From Chondrilla cf. caribensis (taxonomy: Eukaryota > Porifera > Demospongiae > Chondrillida > Chondrillidae), in assembly GCA_964020155.1 (NCBI GenBank), contig OZ026551.1, forward strand, positions 2,372,518-2,436,517: DNA of 64,000 nucleotides. Direction: 5' to 3'. The position numbers and the translations under genes are program-made. Numbering within the stretch: the stretch's first letter is position 1; each line of letters begins with the position of its first letter. The notes under the pieces were generated by a model, which did not search any database, was not told the origin of the DNA, and was given only the letters and a program-made list of their open reading frames with translations. Positions 1 to 30,148 of the stretch are shown here, in pieces.

Positions 1-99
1 CGATATACAGTGCTAGTGAATGTCTAGATAATTTGCCAAACTTGTTAATCCACCATATTTTTGGAAAACAAATTGTAACAAATTAACGAGAATTCACTA
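1..99. mobile_element. Fragment of a pogo-like MITE (TTAATCC family)
   Basis: Contains GTTAATCCACCATAT and ends with ATTAACGAGAATTCACTA, the degenerate right end of the family seen in full at 9796-10265. Confidence 0.5.
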
Positions 100-441
100 C
101 ATGCGTTTGTATCATCTGATTATTTTGTCATCATTTATTATTAATATTAAACTATCAGTACCAGTCCTATCCCATAGTATAACCATTACGCTATGTACTA
201 CTGTACATGCCAAATGTCCATATTTTACACAGTAATAAAATGCAATAAATTGTGTTTAATATTATCATTGCTATTACATACTGTATTACATATATATGTA
301 CCTCTGTGATGTGTAAATGATTTTTACATGACATAATTCCATATTTGGTGTAAACGTATGTATACTCATATACTACATGAAGTGTACTTGTATATACATC
401 AGATCCAGTGCTATCATTGTATCTGCACTCTCTGTTTTCAG

Positions 442-1521
442 GTATCTCATCACCAAACCCCCCACCACCCTCATTGTACAGTGAGTGGTATCATACATGT
501 ACTTCCTGTATCACACATTATCATGTACCAGACTGGTAGTGTGTATATGCTGTACACTACAATGTATGTCTTGTATTCGTACCTACAGCACATGATGTGT
601 ATCATGTACATTTGTACATGTTACACATCTGATATTACATGATTTCTTACATGACATATTGGCATATTTGGTGTACATGTATGTATACTCATATTATTAT
701 ACTACATGGAGTGTACTTGTGTATACATCAGACCCAGTGCTATCATTGTATCTCCACTCTCTGTTTTCAGGTCCCTCATCACCCGATCCCCCACCACCCT
801 CCCTGTACAGTAAGTGGTATCATACATGTACTTCTTGTACGTCCGTATATCACACATTATCATGTATGTACTAGATGGGTACATGTGTATTTACATGTGT
901 GTGTATCATGTATACTTGTACATGATACGGCCTGCATGTGTTCCCTTGTACATGGTATGTCCATAAATGAGCCATGTGTATATGCATGTATTTTGAAACA
1001 TGTGTACATATATAATATTATTTATTGTACATGTCCATACTACATGAGCTGTACTTGTGTAGGGATACTAACATAATAATTACTAAGTATTCAAACTCTT
1101 CAAAGCAGCATTAGTAAAAATGTCCTAATTTTGGTTTGCAAATTTCAAAATAGTGTATTCTGGTTTTTACAAAAGTATGCCAAAATCTGTTTATTATACC
1201 ACTTGTGTAGGTGCATTGTTTAATTCTGGGCAGTTCATGGACAGTTACAAAGAGAGATTCCTTGGAGTCCTAGCTGCTAAGGACATAGCAGAAAAGCTAA
1301 GGACACAAGGTGTCATACCGGAATCTGTCTACCGTCATATTGTAAACCAGCAAACAACTGATGATGATGCCAATCTGAAGCTCTTCAGACATCTCCATCA
1401 ACACGGAGCACCTTCCATCATCCGATCACTGTGTGACATCATGATCCAGGAGAGAGGCTATCCCAACATGAACGCTCTTGGTAGAGCAATGAGTGAGCAC
1501 ATCGGCCCTCCACCTTCTTGA
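442..1521 (+). CDS. Gene A, 3' part: two Pro-rich microexons and a CARD-like terminal exon
   Basis: This is the 3' end of a gene whose start lies upstream of the window. Exons seen: 442-480, 771-809 and 1211-1521. The first two are 39-base phase 1-1 microexons with AG before and GTGAGT or GTAAGT after, encoding a Pro/Ser stretch (SSPNPPPPSLY and SSPDPPPPSLY). The last starts after TGTGTAG and runs to TGA. It encodes about 103 residues with the heptad-like pattern of a CARD or other death-fold domain (VLAAKDIAEKLRTQG, then NLKLFRHLHQHG, then IIRSLCDIM). Genes C, D and E end in a Death domain after the same microexon type, so gene A is a relative with a different terminal death-fold module. The CARD call rests on pattern only; membership of the cluster is firmer because of the shared microexons. 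Confidence 0.6.
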
Positions 1522-2512
1522 CAGGACATTATGGACTATTGTATGTTACATTGTACATGTAGTTTGTAGACATTAGTTTTAATTCGCTAGTTTGCTTCCG
1601 ATCCCTAGCTTATTCTAAGAAGAGATTGACTTTTCAAATTATCTGTGTACTATTATTCTAAAATGAACATTAATTTTATTTTTAATAATATTATTTAAAG
1701 TACATGCATTGGAATCTGTGTATTATATCATATTGTAGCATAGGTACATACAAAATTCATAATAATTTTAACACGCAATACTTTAGTACATATATAATAT
1801 TATTATATAATAGTTATAATAATAATAATAATCAAAAAAATTTATTCTACTTGATATATATAATAATATTATATATATATATAGTATATACAATTTATAG
1901 TATATATATATTTATATATATTGTGTGATTATCTTAAGATTTATATTATATAATATAGTAACTGTTATAATATTATTATACGCATGAAATAATTATAATA
2001 TATTATTCCATGCATAAATTCTAAATTCTAAATACACAGAATATACTGATTAATATATATAATTGCCAATGATATTATTAGTATTCATATATAATAATAA
2101 TATTATAGTCTTCAGGTTGGATTCCATCAATTATAATTCATCCAAACTTCACAGAACACTCTTGTTTATTAGTATTCATAATAATAGTCTTCAGGTTGGA
2201 TTCCATCATTGACAATTGTAACTCATCCAAACCTTTTTTCAATTACCAATTACAATCACAGATATACTTTGAGTATGGGTTACTAAAAAACTGTATGTGT
2301 ACGTGTGTGTGTATCTCAGTATAATAGGTTACTGTCGTGACTCTATAGTTAGTGTTATTCATTATTTTGATTATATTGCGATATGATGTGTATATACTAT
2401 AATATTATATAAAATAGTGTAAATAGTATTATTATAATACGTATAAGTTATGTAATATTACTACAGTACTCTGTCGTATTATTTCTATTGAAATTATAAT
2501 AATAATATCATT
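1522..2512. other. Spacer between gene A and gene B leader
   Basis: AT-rich DNA rich in ATAATATTAT motifs. At about 2108-2290 it holds a block starting with TTCAGGTTGGATTCCATC that recurs after the Death-domain exons of genes C (about 25243), D (about 30579) and E (about 40788), so it is a shared 3' flank. No gene seen otherwise. Confidence 0.6.
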
Positions 2513-2594
2513 ATGGCGCCTTCTAGCCCATTTTGTTCCTGTTTCTCTCCAAATTCTGTACTTTTCTCCGATTTGGACGAAGCGGAGCGAACAG
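2513..2594 (+). CDS. Class-1 leader exon of gene B
   Basis: Starts at the ATG conserved with 25437 and ends at donor GTACGT in phase 1. It encodes about 27 residues with two Cys in FCSCFSPNS, a pattern shared with the class-2 leaders (CSCVSPDAF). There is no hydrophobic signal peptide, so the product is probably cytoplasmic. Confidence 0.6.
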
Positions 2595-5500
2595 GTACGT
2601 GTCTGTCTACGTATAATATACCTGCCAAGCCACGTACATGTACGTGTAGGTTATTCTTCTATGATATTCTTGAATTATAGCGCTGTAACACGATAGGTTA
2701 TAGAGAAGTGATGAAAGAGTGATAGCTATTATTATGATTCGTTATACAGTATTAGGTGGAAATAATGACAATACCATGTGTTGATTAGAAGACTGTATCC
2801 AGATCGAAGCGTGAGCTTGTTGATGGGGATCGACGCCCTGTTCGGCGCGACGTTCCCTTCACATTAAAACTTATAACTCAAGATCGATGATATCCGCTAA
2901 ATGATAGGTGTTAGTGTGAATGTAGCGAGTACAATGGTACAATCTTCCTGTAGGCCACCGTGTTAACGGGAAACTGAGTGAGATAGTATTGTCCAAGTGA
3001 GCCTGACTGTACCGTGTAGGTCGGATGAGATAGCTTCTAATCTCTCCCTGCATGTTCTCATCAGTCCCACTTTATGCAGGCAATCCAAGGACCACAGTAT
3101 TGTAATAGTGCGAGCTATGTAACAACTTCACCACTTCCGATGGGTTGTCCTGAATGAAACATTACATTCACACTAAAATATGACACGAGAGTACATGAAT
3201 TTATATGCAAAATAGTACATTATATTGTGGAATGATCCAATGTTACATGTTATAGTACGAATGTAAGGGGGCTCCTTGGAGGCTGCGGTGACAAGCTACT
3301 TAAATTCCATTCCTGGTCACCATGAGGTCTATAGTAACATTATCAGAGGGAGATACTGTGATGTATTTCAGTTTATATGTACAATAATATGAACATTGTG
3401 TATCACAATGTACTCACCATCAGTACTGGTTGTGATTCTGTAAGATTGTTTTCAATGTCAGCATTGAAAAGACTGCATCATGATGAAGATTTGATAACAG
3501 AGGACGAATGTAGGAGATTTGGCAAACTTTCCAGAGAGAGACGCTTGTATGCCTTCTCACTTGCTGTGGATAAGCACAAGGATGAAGTGTTGAGAATGAT
3601 TGACCTGATTGACGGCTGTGGATTGTGTGGGATAGCACAGAGAATGAGAGGTATGTGTTCAGTACAAGTTGCTGTATTAGTATCTAACCCAGAACATCAG
3701 TTCTACATACTCTGCATGCCTCACCATGTTACATATAACACAATGTACTAACACAAATACTGATGTTCCTACACACCTCTGGAGGTGTACAGACCCTGTG
3801 GTGACCAGCAAGAGCTGTTATATCACCAGTCACCACAACCTCCCCAGTGTCCATATTCAATAGCTGAAGTACCTCTGGTAGGGCGGTAGCAGATATACAG
3901 ACACGTACTTTGGGTCAATTCTCAACTCTGTCAAGAGCCCTACCAGAAGCACTTTAGTTATTATGTGGTATGTCCCCTATAAAATAATATAATTGCCTAC
4001 TAACTTTAACATAGCATTAATTGTCATTATAGCTGATCAATGAGTTGCTAGGCAATTAATTAACCAATGATAATAAGGAAGGAAATTGAGGAAAATGCAG
4101 ATACAGATAGCCGTGCACTTTGAACTTTGCACTTTGATCTCCCTCACAACATGTAACATGCAACATACTACTATAAAGCTCACTTTTCCATGTACAGTGG
4201 AACCTGTTAATCCGGACTCTCGAAAAAGCGGACACCTGCATATAACGGACATTAAACTATTGTCCCGAACCTATCTCCATTTAAAACTGGTATTTAGGCA
4301 CCTGAAAAATCCGGACACCTCTGTATTCCGTAATCAGGACAGCCATTTGCGGTCCCGTTACATCATTAGTTCGTACAATTACCTGCATATTCCGGACAGT
4401 GCTAAATAATATAATTCTTAAAACTGGCAAGAATCCATTGTTAAGCAAAAAACAACATATCTGTCAAATACAAAGCTTGGTTATTGTTCAATTCTATCGA
4501 GAGCTTCTCTCAATCTTTTCAGATAGCTAGCTACTTCTCAGGATCGTGAAAACAAGTAATTCGAGTTAAAAACTGCCTTCCCCACACTCGAATTACTTGG
4601 GTGTCTTCATTAGGTTCAAAAGAACCTTCGCTGAAATTATTACATTTGGCAAAGCCGTTGCGCTCGAATTCTAGCCCAATTTTCAATCCTCAGCGTTTCG
4701 AAATCGACCATCTTTTCTCGCGCAATATAATTTAAATTACAATATAAATTCATTGTTGCGGTTACGCTTGGGAATACATATTATATCGGACAAGCGTAAA
4801 ATTAATAACTTCAACAGGCAACCCCACGAGATATTTTTAACTTGAACAGTATTATATTATACGCACGGGACTTCTAGACCATATCAAGCTCCACCATCAA
4901 CCTAAACGGTCCCTAATCACTGATTACTTTTGAAACCATACTTTTCCTATCATATATAACATGCATATCAGTATGTTATTTGCTGTTGTGTTGAGTAATT
5001 GAAGTAAACTCCAAAGTCTAGCGACATGATAGGCAACCCTGGGAAATCAGGACACCTTTATAATCAGGACACTTCTTGCCGGTCCCCAAGTGTCCGCATT
5101 ATACAGGTTCCACTGTACCCTTAACTGGGGGTGGTGCAGACCTCATGCAAATGTTTGCATGCAGTCACAACTGATGTATGTACATACAAATACAACATGT
5201 GTATCCAACCAAAATTATGGTTATATAAATACATACAGTACCATGAATATTACCAATATTATAATATCTATGTATGTATGTATATGTAATGTGTAGTCTA
5301 GAATATTACCTTCAGTTCATTGTGTTGTCTAGAATATCACCTTTAGGTTCATGACCCTTGTTATTTAAGTGAATACTTATTATTAAGTGTATTGATTTCT
5401 AACTTCCTGTTGTAGAACCTTCTAGACTCTGTGCATGCTGCTTATATATTGCTGTACCTTTTTGTATACCAGTGTGTGTGAAGTTAGTAATGGTATGTGA

Positions 5501-6717
5501 TCAGTAGAGTTGGATTGATTGGATTGAATTATTGCTACATTGTTTGCGAGATTACATATATAAAAATTGGATAAGTGTTATTATTGTACATACTATATAC
5601 ATATTGCGTATCTGTACTGTACATATAGGCTTATAATTAGGTGAATTTGATCCTTTTTTCTGTCTATAGCTATTTCCCACCTCCAACTGTTGACCAAAGA
5701 GGAGTGTGTGAGCATCAATGAGACACTTGGAAACTGGTGTAAAGTTGTTGTCCACAAAAGAAGTGAAGAGACAGTGAGAATTGTGGACATTCTTGAAGAT
5801 CATGGATTGGATGATGAAGCACAGAGAATCAAAAGTTAGTTATTGAGTGTGTGTGTACACTTGTGTATTAAATTTTATGTATGACATGTTTAGAATATTT
5901 TGTATGTGTTCTGACGTGTGTGTGTGTTTGTGTATGTGTGTATGTGTGGGGGGATGCATGTATGTACATGAGTGTATGGGTGTGTATGTGGTGTATATGA
6001 GTGAATGTGATGTGTACATAATGTAAAACTGTGTAATTATTTACTTGTCAATGTGTTTACTATAATATGTGTACATGCTAAATCAACTAATTGTTCTTTG
6101 GAGTGGTTGAATGTTGTTATTGTGTTTGTCTGTGTGTGCTGTATTTATACATCACATCCACGGACACATGTACTGTACTGTACATCTTCAACACTTTAAT
6201 TTGCACTGGATCCTAGCACCAATGCACACAACATACGTATGATATACAGTATATGTTGCCATCCTTACTAGACATGGGATTCCAATAGACAGGTGGAAAA
6301 TTAACTTGTGTTGAGGCAGGACCTAACTATCAGGCTCCGATAAACATGCACATGTACACTCATACACACACGCACATGCACACACATATTATACTCATAC
6401 AAGTACACGGAAACATGCAAACACACACACCAAACAAACACACACACACGTACACACGCACCCCTGTACACACACAGGCACATACACAATACTGTCACTG
6501 AACACACACTAACGATGCTTACATGTTAGTTCTCTCCTCCTAGTGTACTATAATAGTATAGTACATTTATACATGTAATACTTGCTATTATTCCTGTAAT
6601 TTAGCTGTTAATGTGTTTGTGGTCAGGAGAAAAGTAGTTGGCATCAAAGAGGTCAAGGAACTGAGCCCGGATATTGATATGAGCAGAAGTGCTACTCAGC
6701 TGAACAAAGCTCAAGAG
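2513..6717 (+). CDS. Gene B: class-1 leader, two death-fold exons and a linker, no ZU5 part of its own
   Basis: Four exons: 2513-2594 (leader, MAPSSPFCSCFSPNSVLF), 3462-3650, 5670-5834 and 6605-6717. Phases run 1, 1-1, 1-1, 1-0 and the joined frame stays open (549 bases). The second exon (ALKRLHHDEDLITEDECRR to IAQRMRG) and third (AISHLQLLTKEECVS to EAQRIKS, donor GTTAGT) are death-fold-like helical modules. The fourth ends in a linker with a KELSPDID motif, matching linkers before ZU5 in gene C (20554-20675) and gene E (36761-36874). No ZU5, UPA or Death exon follows before the gene C leader. The next compatible phase-0 acceptor is at 21617 in gene C. Either gene B is a truncated copy or an alternative 5' end for gene C. 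The third exon lacks 12 bases present in its gene D twin. Confidence 0.55.
3462..3650 (+). CDS. Death-fold exon, ALKRL type (gene B)
   Basis: A 63-codon phase 1-1 exon between TGTCAG and GTATGT. It encodes predicted helices around LKRLHHDEDLITEDEC, RRLYAFSLAVD and LRMIDLIDGCGLCGIAQRM. Nearly identical to 26454-26642 in gene D, with a few substitutions. It cannot be assigned firmly to CARD, DED or DD. Confidence 0.6.
4195..5115. mobile_element. Non-autonomous pogo/Tigger-like element
   Basis: Terminal inverted repeats start CAGTGGAACCTGT at 4195 and, on the reverse strand, at 5115. Both ends lie next to TA, the expected target duplication of Tc1/mariner-pogo elements. Internal sequence repeats GGACAC and CCGGAC motifs. 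No transposase frame is visible, so it is a deleted or MITE-type copy in an intron of gene B. Confidence 0.75.
5670..5834 (+). CDS. Death-fold exon, ISHL type (gene B)
   Basis: A 55-codon phase 1-1 exon between TCTATAG and donor GTTAGT. Its end (VRIVDILEDHGLDDEAQRIK) matches the end of the V exons (ARIGDILDKYGFNDVA), so the two exon types share ancestry. It has a 12-base in-frame deletion relative to 27068 in gene D. Confidence 0.55.
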
Positions 6718-6845
6718 GTAAACACAACTCATGTGTGTGGTCTGCATAGATTCTGTGTTCAGAGAGTCAACACCTGTACTCATGTGCTGTATGTACCTGT
6801 TATGTGTGTACACTCCTTGACTATGGTGTACAGATATATTGTGTA

Positions 6846-7170
6846 ATGTGTGCTGGTTGTGAGTGTGTGGGTGGATGTGATATGGTTGTGAGTGAGTGGG
6901 TGGATGTGATGTTTCTGAGTGAGTGGGTGGGTGTGATGGTTGTGAGTGTGTGGGTGGATGTGATGGTTGTGAGTGAGTACGTGGATGTGATGGTTGTGAG
7001 TGGGTGGGTGTGATGGTTGTGAGTGGGTGGGTGTGATGGTTGTGAGTGGGTGGGTGTGATGGTTGTGAGTGAGTGTGCAGTTGTGATGTTTGTGTGTGGG
7101 TGGAGGTGATGGTTGTGAGTAAGTGGGTGGATGTGATGGTCGTGAGTGAGTGGGTGATAGTATTTGATAA
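6846..7170. repeat. Minisatellite upstream of the gene C leader
   Basis: Tandem copies of a unit around GGTTGTGAGTGAGTGGGTG and GATGTGAT, about 22-30 bases each with small variations. Related arrays lie before the gene E leader (31230-31620) and the gene G leader (50105-50410). Confidence 0.85.
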
Positions 7171-7299
7171 CAACAATCTAATCTTCCTGTCTTCTTTAGG
7201 TAGCTAGAAACGGAGGAAAGGACAGAAGTGATTGTTAAATAGTTCAGTGATGGTTTCATCTTTGTATATAATCAAAGTACGCATGTCGTTTAAACGAAT

Positions 7300-7330
7300 A
7301 ATGTAGTGTGTGACGTCATCTCGTGCACGC
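7300..7330 (+). promoter_or_regulatory. CRE-like TGACGTCA in the gene C promoter
   Basis: A perfect palindromic CRE (TGACGTCA) lies at 7311-7318, about 100 bases upstream of the leader ATG. The same motif is at 46839-46846 before gene F, and a one-base variant (TGATGTCA) is at 32062-32069 before gene E. It is not found at the matching place in gene G. Binding by CREB/ATF factors is inference. Confidence 0.5.
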
Positions 7331-7410
7331 GTTAATCCGTAGCGAGGTTCTGGACGTTCTTGCAGGTTTGATGAAGGGGGAATACCCATTATGAGGCGTG
7401 GTTGATTAAA

Positions 7411-24859
<17,449 letters not shown>

Positions 24860-25436
24860 GTGAGTTCTATTGTATTCACGACATCTACATCATTGTGTGT
24901 GTATGTGTATTCACACTATATGTCATGTTGGATACAGACATGTGTATACGTACTAACACTACTAGTGATGTGGTATACATGTACATTTGTGTGCACTCTT
25001 GTGTGTCATACTCTCTGTTGGTCTTGTATGGACAGCCCCTTTCTCTGATCATTTCCTGGAACGGAAGTGGGTGAAGAGTCTGGCTACACGAGACTACTCT
25101 CACATGTACATGTATTATCCAACATTGTAGCAATTGACCTCTTCAATATTCTATGCACTCCACAAACCAGTACATCAAGTGCTGTCTGTGGATATGTCTC
25201 AATTAGTACTAATAATGTAATACTTAAACTCTATTTCTTCTTCAGGTTGGATTCCATCATTTGTAGCTCATCCAAACTTAGCAGAACACTCTTTTTTAGT
25301 TACCAATCACAGTTGTACTTTGAGTATGGGTTACTAAAACACTGTATTATGCGTGCATGTTTATGTAATATTATATTATTATTATAATACGTATATATAA
25401 TATTATATATATTATATTACTACTGTACGTATTAAT
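24860..25436. other. Gene C 3' flank and spacer
   Basis: Holds the shared 3' block (TTCAGGTTGGATTCCATC at about 25242) and AT-rich DNA just before the class-1 leader at 25437. Close copies follow genes D and E. No gene seen. Confidence 0.6.
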
Positions 25437-25529
25437 ATGGCGCCTTCTAACCCATTTTGTCCATGTTTCTCTCCGAATTCTGTACTTTTCTCTGATTTGG
25501 ACGAAGCGGCGCGGAGCGAACAGGTACGT

Positions 25530-25560
25530 GTATATATATATATATATATATCTACATATA
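25530..25560. repeat. (TA)n tract in the gene D leader intron
   Basis: Short TATATA run directly after the donor of the gene D leader, absent from the gene B copy. Confidence 0.8.
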
Positions 25561-27627
25561 CGTATAATATACCTGCCAAGTCACGTACATGCGTATGTAG
25601 GTTATTCTTGTATAATATTCTTGAATTATATATAAAGCCATAACACTATCAGGTCATAAAGAAGTGATTGATGAGAGAATGATACTATTATTGTGATCCC
25701 TTAATATTAGGTGGAAATAATGACAATACATTGCATGTGTTGGTTAGAAGACTGTATCCAGAAGCGTGAGCTTGTTGAGGAGATCGACCGCCCTGTTCGA
25801 CACGACGTTCCCTTCACATTAAAACTTATAACTCAAGATTGATGATATCCGCTAAATGATAGGGTGTTAGTGTGGATGTAGCGAGTCCAATGGTACAATC
25901 TTCCTGTAGGCCACTGTGTTAACTGGAAACTAAGTGAGATAGTATTATCCGAGTGAGCCTGACTGTACTGGATGTGTAGGTCTGTCAAATTAGATTCTAA
26001 CCTCATCACCCCCCCCCCCCCTCCCCCCTGTGTTCTCCCCTAGTCAGCCCCACTTCACTCAGGCAATCCAAGGACCATATTCATAAGGACGATATTGTAA
26101 TAGTGCAATGGTGAGCTGTGTAACAACCTCACCACTTCCAATGGGTTGTCCTGTGTGAAACATTACATTCACACTAAAATATGACATGAGAGTGCATGAC
26201 TTTATATGCGAAATAATGATACATAATAATATTATATTAGGTGATAGTACTAAATTGTAAGGGGGCTCCTTGGAGGCTGCAGTGACAAGCTACTTAAATT
26301 CCATTCCTGGTCACCATGAGGTCTATAGTAACATTATCAGAGGGAGATACTGTGATGTATTTTAGTTTATATGTAAAATATGAACATTGTGTATCACAAT
26401 GTACTCACCATCAGTACTGGTTGTGATTCTGTAAGATTGTTTCTTAATGTCAGCATTGAAAAGACTGAATCATGATGAAGATTTGATAATAGAGGAGGAA
26501 TATAGGAGATTTGGCAAACTTTCCAGAGAGAGACGCTTGCATGCATTCTCACTTGCTGTGGATAAGTGCGAGGATGAAGTGTTGAGAATGATTGACCTGA
26601 TTGATGGCTGTGGATTGTGTGGGATAGCACAGAGAATGAGAGGTATGTGTTCAGTACAAGTTGCTGTATTAGTATCTAACCCAGAACATCAGTTCTACAT
26701 ACTCTGCATGCCTCACTATGTTACATATAACACAATGTACTAACACAAATACTGATGTACCTCCACACCTCTTGAGGTGTACAGACCCTGTGGTGACCAG
26801 CAAGAGCTGTTATATCACCAGTCACCACAACCTCCCCAGTGTCCATATTCAATAGCTGAAGTACCTCTGGTAGGGCTGTAGCAGATATACAGACACTTTG
26901 GCTCAATTCTCAACTCTGTCAAGAGCCCTACCAGTAGTATATAATACAGTATAAAATTGGATATATACGTATTTATATATATTGTACATACTTATTGTCA
27001 ATGTTTATCTGTACTGTACATATAGGCTTATAATTAGGTGAATTGGAGCTTTCTTTTCTGTCTATAGCTATTTCCCACCTCCACCACAAGGAAGGACTGT
27101 TGACCAAAGAGGAGTGTGTTAGCATCAATGAGACACTTGGAAACTGGTGTAAAGTTGTTGTCCACAAAAGAAGTGAAGAGGCAGTGAGAATTGTGGACAT
27201 TCTTGACAATGTACTGGGCATATCATACATTATAAGCAGTATGCTTTGAACAGTTTAGTTACATACATGTGCATATGAGAGTGCACTAGCCCGATATAAG
27301 CAGTACAGCTTGGTGCATTCCATGGAATTCCCTGCTACATCCTGTGATATCAGGATGGTCATGCTATGACTTGTGCCCCTTTCCAATGGTGTACCAGTGT
27401 GACAGTATGTTGCCTTCAGTTAACTCAACTTGTTCTCTAATTTTCAGAAATGTGTCATCCCTATATCTATTTTTCATTTTTAAACCTTCCTAAGCAACAT
27501 GTACATGCATATGTGTTATTACCAGTCATGTATGTAGTAAGTGATGAACTATTACATACCACAATGCATATTTGTGTAAGTAGTGCATGTTGGTATTGCA
27601 GTTTTACTGTTGGTGTTATTGCTGTAG

Positions 27628-27847
27628 CTTCATCAAAGGGATGTTTCTTATGAAAAATATGGTTTTACAACAGCCAAGAAGTTGGAGAGTGCTGTCAAGA
27701 ATGAGTTGTACCCGCCCAAGTTATCCTTCCATGTAGCAAACACAGTCAGTAAGGGTGAACAAACTACTCCAAAGTATGTGAATTTTCCCATCCGAGGAGC
27801 CAAAAGGAAGTTACTGTTCTCGGCCTGTGTTAAGGAACGAATCAGCG
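27628..27847 (+). CDS. Diverged UPA-like exon (gene D)
   Basis: 220 bases, phase 0 in and 1 out, between GCTGTAG and GTAATT. Encodes HQRDVSYEKYGFTTAKKLE, YPPKLSFHVAN and VNFPIRGAKRKLLF, aligning with the gene C UPA exon through YPPK and its spacing but clearly diverged. It is older than the other duplications here. Confidence 0.55.
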
Positions 27848-27917
27848 GTAATTTTGTACTGTACATTGAGTGTAGTGAGTGGACAATTTGCTAGGACAAT
27901 ATGGAACTTTTTTATGC

Positions 27918-27920
27918 GTG

Positions 27921-27953
<33 letters not shown>

Positions 27954-27972
27954 TGTGTGTTTGTGTGTGCGT
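27918..27972. repeat. (GT)n tract
   Basis: GT tract with TTTG variants after the diverged UPA-like exon. Confidence 0.9.
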
Positions 27973-28456
27973 GTTTATGTAATCCACCACACTTTGCGTA
28001 GAAAAAAATTATGAATTGAATACATTGGGTTAATTATTTAAAACACTTTTGTGTACTAAGATGAATTTATATGCACAGAAATGAAAGCAGATGAATGAAT
28101 TTGGTGGAGGAAGTGATGGTGGATTAGAGAGCATTCTCAGTATGCTTTCTTTACAAAATGCAGTTAAATTTCCCTTCTAGGGTGGTAAACCTCACCATAC
28201 TGGGTCTACACCTCATGAAACTATATTACAGTAGTTGCGTACATGTCATTAACTGTTAATGGTGTTTGCCTGCCCCATTGTTACTAAACAACTCTCATTT
28301 ACACGTATCTATGTAGGTAGTGGGCAGAGGACACCACATTCATCAGCTCCAAGTGATAGCAGAAGTATGTCTCCAAGAGCAGATGATGACGTGGACAATG
28401 TGTCTCCTACGACAAGTACGTATGCGTTGCAATGTACATTCTTTGTCACATGTACG

Positions 28457-28624
28457 TACTTAATCCACCATGCACTGCTTTATCCACCAAACCTTTTAAT
28501 CTGCCACAATGTCCCTATACCAAGATGATATACAATTACTAATGAATATCCAGTTAATCTGCCAAACTTGTTTATCCTCCATATTTTAAGAAACAAATTG
28601 TGACAGATTAACAAGAATTCACTG
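28457..28624. mobile_element. Pogo-like MITE (TTAATCC family), left end lost
   Basis: Contains CTTAATCCACCATG and ends GATTAACAAGAATTCACTG before TA. The left TIR is not recognisable. Confidence 0.6.
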
Positions 28625-29915
28625 TATATGTATGTATAATCTAATTATTTTCGTCATCAATTATTATTATATTATAAACTGACAATACAACTGCTATCCC
28701 ATCGTATAACCATATATACAGCAGTAAAATGCAGTAATTATGATTTATATTATCCGAATTATTCATAATAATATATTCATACTATTATGTATATTTATAT
28801 ATTTTTCATTATCCTAATTATTTATCCCTCCTACCCTTTTCTGGGTCATATCTGACCCACACTTTGCGAATTTTTTTAGTGCGAGGTGTAAACTCCAACC
28901 GGTCGTTCTTGGTACCAAATCACAGCTCAGGATGTGTAGAATGTGAATGTCTTATGTATATTTGTACTTCTGTGATGTATGAGTATGTTTTTGACACAAT
29001 GTATATATAATATATGATTCTTCACGAAATATTATTTGTCATATTTGGTGTACACGTATCGTCCATACTACATGAAGCGTACTTGTGTATACATCAGATC
29101 CAGTGTTATCATTGTATCTCTACTCTCTGTTTTCAGATCCCACATCACCAAACCCCCTGCCACCACCCTCATTGTACAGTAAGTGGTATCATACATGTAC
29201 TTCTTGTACATCCTGTATCACACAGTATCATGTACCAGACTGGTACCTGTGTATGTGTAGTACACCACAATGTACATCTCACAATGCTTGCTTGTTCTGT
29301 ATTGACACCTACCACAGTAACTGTTTGTATACCCACATGAAGGGGGTGTATAACTTTTGTATACATACAGTACATGGTATGTGACAAGTATGTTTGTACA
29401 TGATACTCATTTGTATATCCTTGTACAAGGTATGTAAATGTATATGTCATTGTATGTGATGCTTACAGATGTATTCACTGTACTGTACAAATGTATGTAC
29501 ATACTGTACAGATGTACATACTTTTCCACATGACTGTCACTAACCGTGTACTACTTTGTATGTACAAGTGAAGTTTATGTACACATGCTGGTTTTCAGCT
29601 AAAAACATGCTCCACTCTTCTGTATTGGACCTCCCCCTCACCGATATCCTTTCAAGTCACTATAGCAGGATTTCACGTGTTCACAGTAATGTGTAACTAT
29701 TGTATTGTTTGTGGGTCATGACCCCTACCAGGCTCCCTTGTGAAGTCCTCCCCTTGGAATTCATCATTTCTGGTTCAAATCTGTTTCAGTATCTACAATT
29801 GTATGTGACACATACATATACTCTATGTACATTACAATAGTTGTTCTTGCTTACACAGTACTAATAGTATGCAAATGCATGAGTACATGTTCACTCTCTT
29901 CTGATGTCCATTCAG

Positions 29916-30148
29916 ATAAGACACCTTCTGATGTTGCCATTTATGATATCTTGGAAATTGTTCCAGAGTGGAATGGTTTGGTCATTAAACTCGGAGTTCC
30001 AATCTCTAAAGTCCATTCACTTCAATCAGATCCAATGGGTGGTGTCCTTGCTCTTCAGTACTGGAGAGATGGAAAATCAGGAGAGAACTTCCCCTCCACC
30101 TGGAAATTCCTGTTGGATACTGTGAAAAAGCAAAAGGACGTGAAGTAG
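29916..30148 (+). pseudogene. Frameshifted Death-domain exon (gene D)
   Basis: Starts after CATTCAG and encodes VPEWNGLVIKLGVPISKV and LALQYWRDGKSGENF. A one-base loss in the AAAAAGCAAAAGG run, compared with gene C, leads to TAG at 30146. The final helix is lost. Confidence 0.75.

Larger units (their letters stand above)
25437..30148 (+). pseudogene. Gene D: rearranged copy with a broken Death domain
   Basis: Recognisable exons: leader 25437-25523, ALKRL-type 26454-26642, ISHL-type from 27068 (truncated), UPA-like 27628-27847, linker 28317-28415, Pro-rich microexon 29137-29178, Death exon from 29916. Faults: the leader has five extra bases against gene B, changing its exit phase from 1 to 0; the ISHL exon diverges after VDILDN and runs into TGA at 27247; V exons and the ZU5 exon are absent; and the Death exon lost one base near KKQKDVK so it stops at 30148. 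The downstream UPA, linker and microexon parts remain open in phase. It is probably a pseudogene or exon donor, although a short transcript cannot be excluded. Confidence 0.65.

Noticed and set aside
4086..4409. Open frame of 107 codons
   Set aside because: It spans the edge of the pogo-like element and has no similarity to the cluster exons or splice support.
6601..7259. Minus-strand frame rich in His, Pro, Ser and Thr
   Set aside because: It is the minisatellite read on the wrong strand; similar frames appear at 31110 and 50041.
29825..29915. Methionine upstream of the gene D Death exon as a gene start
   Set aside because: The sequence before 29916 is intron ending in CATTCAG; homology begins only at the acceptor.
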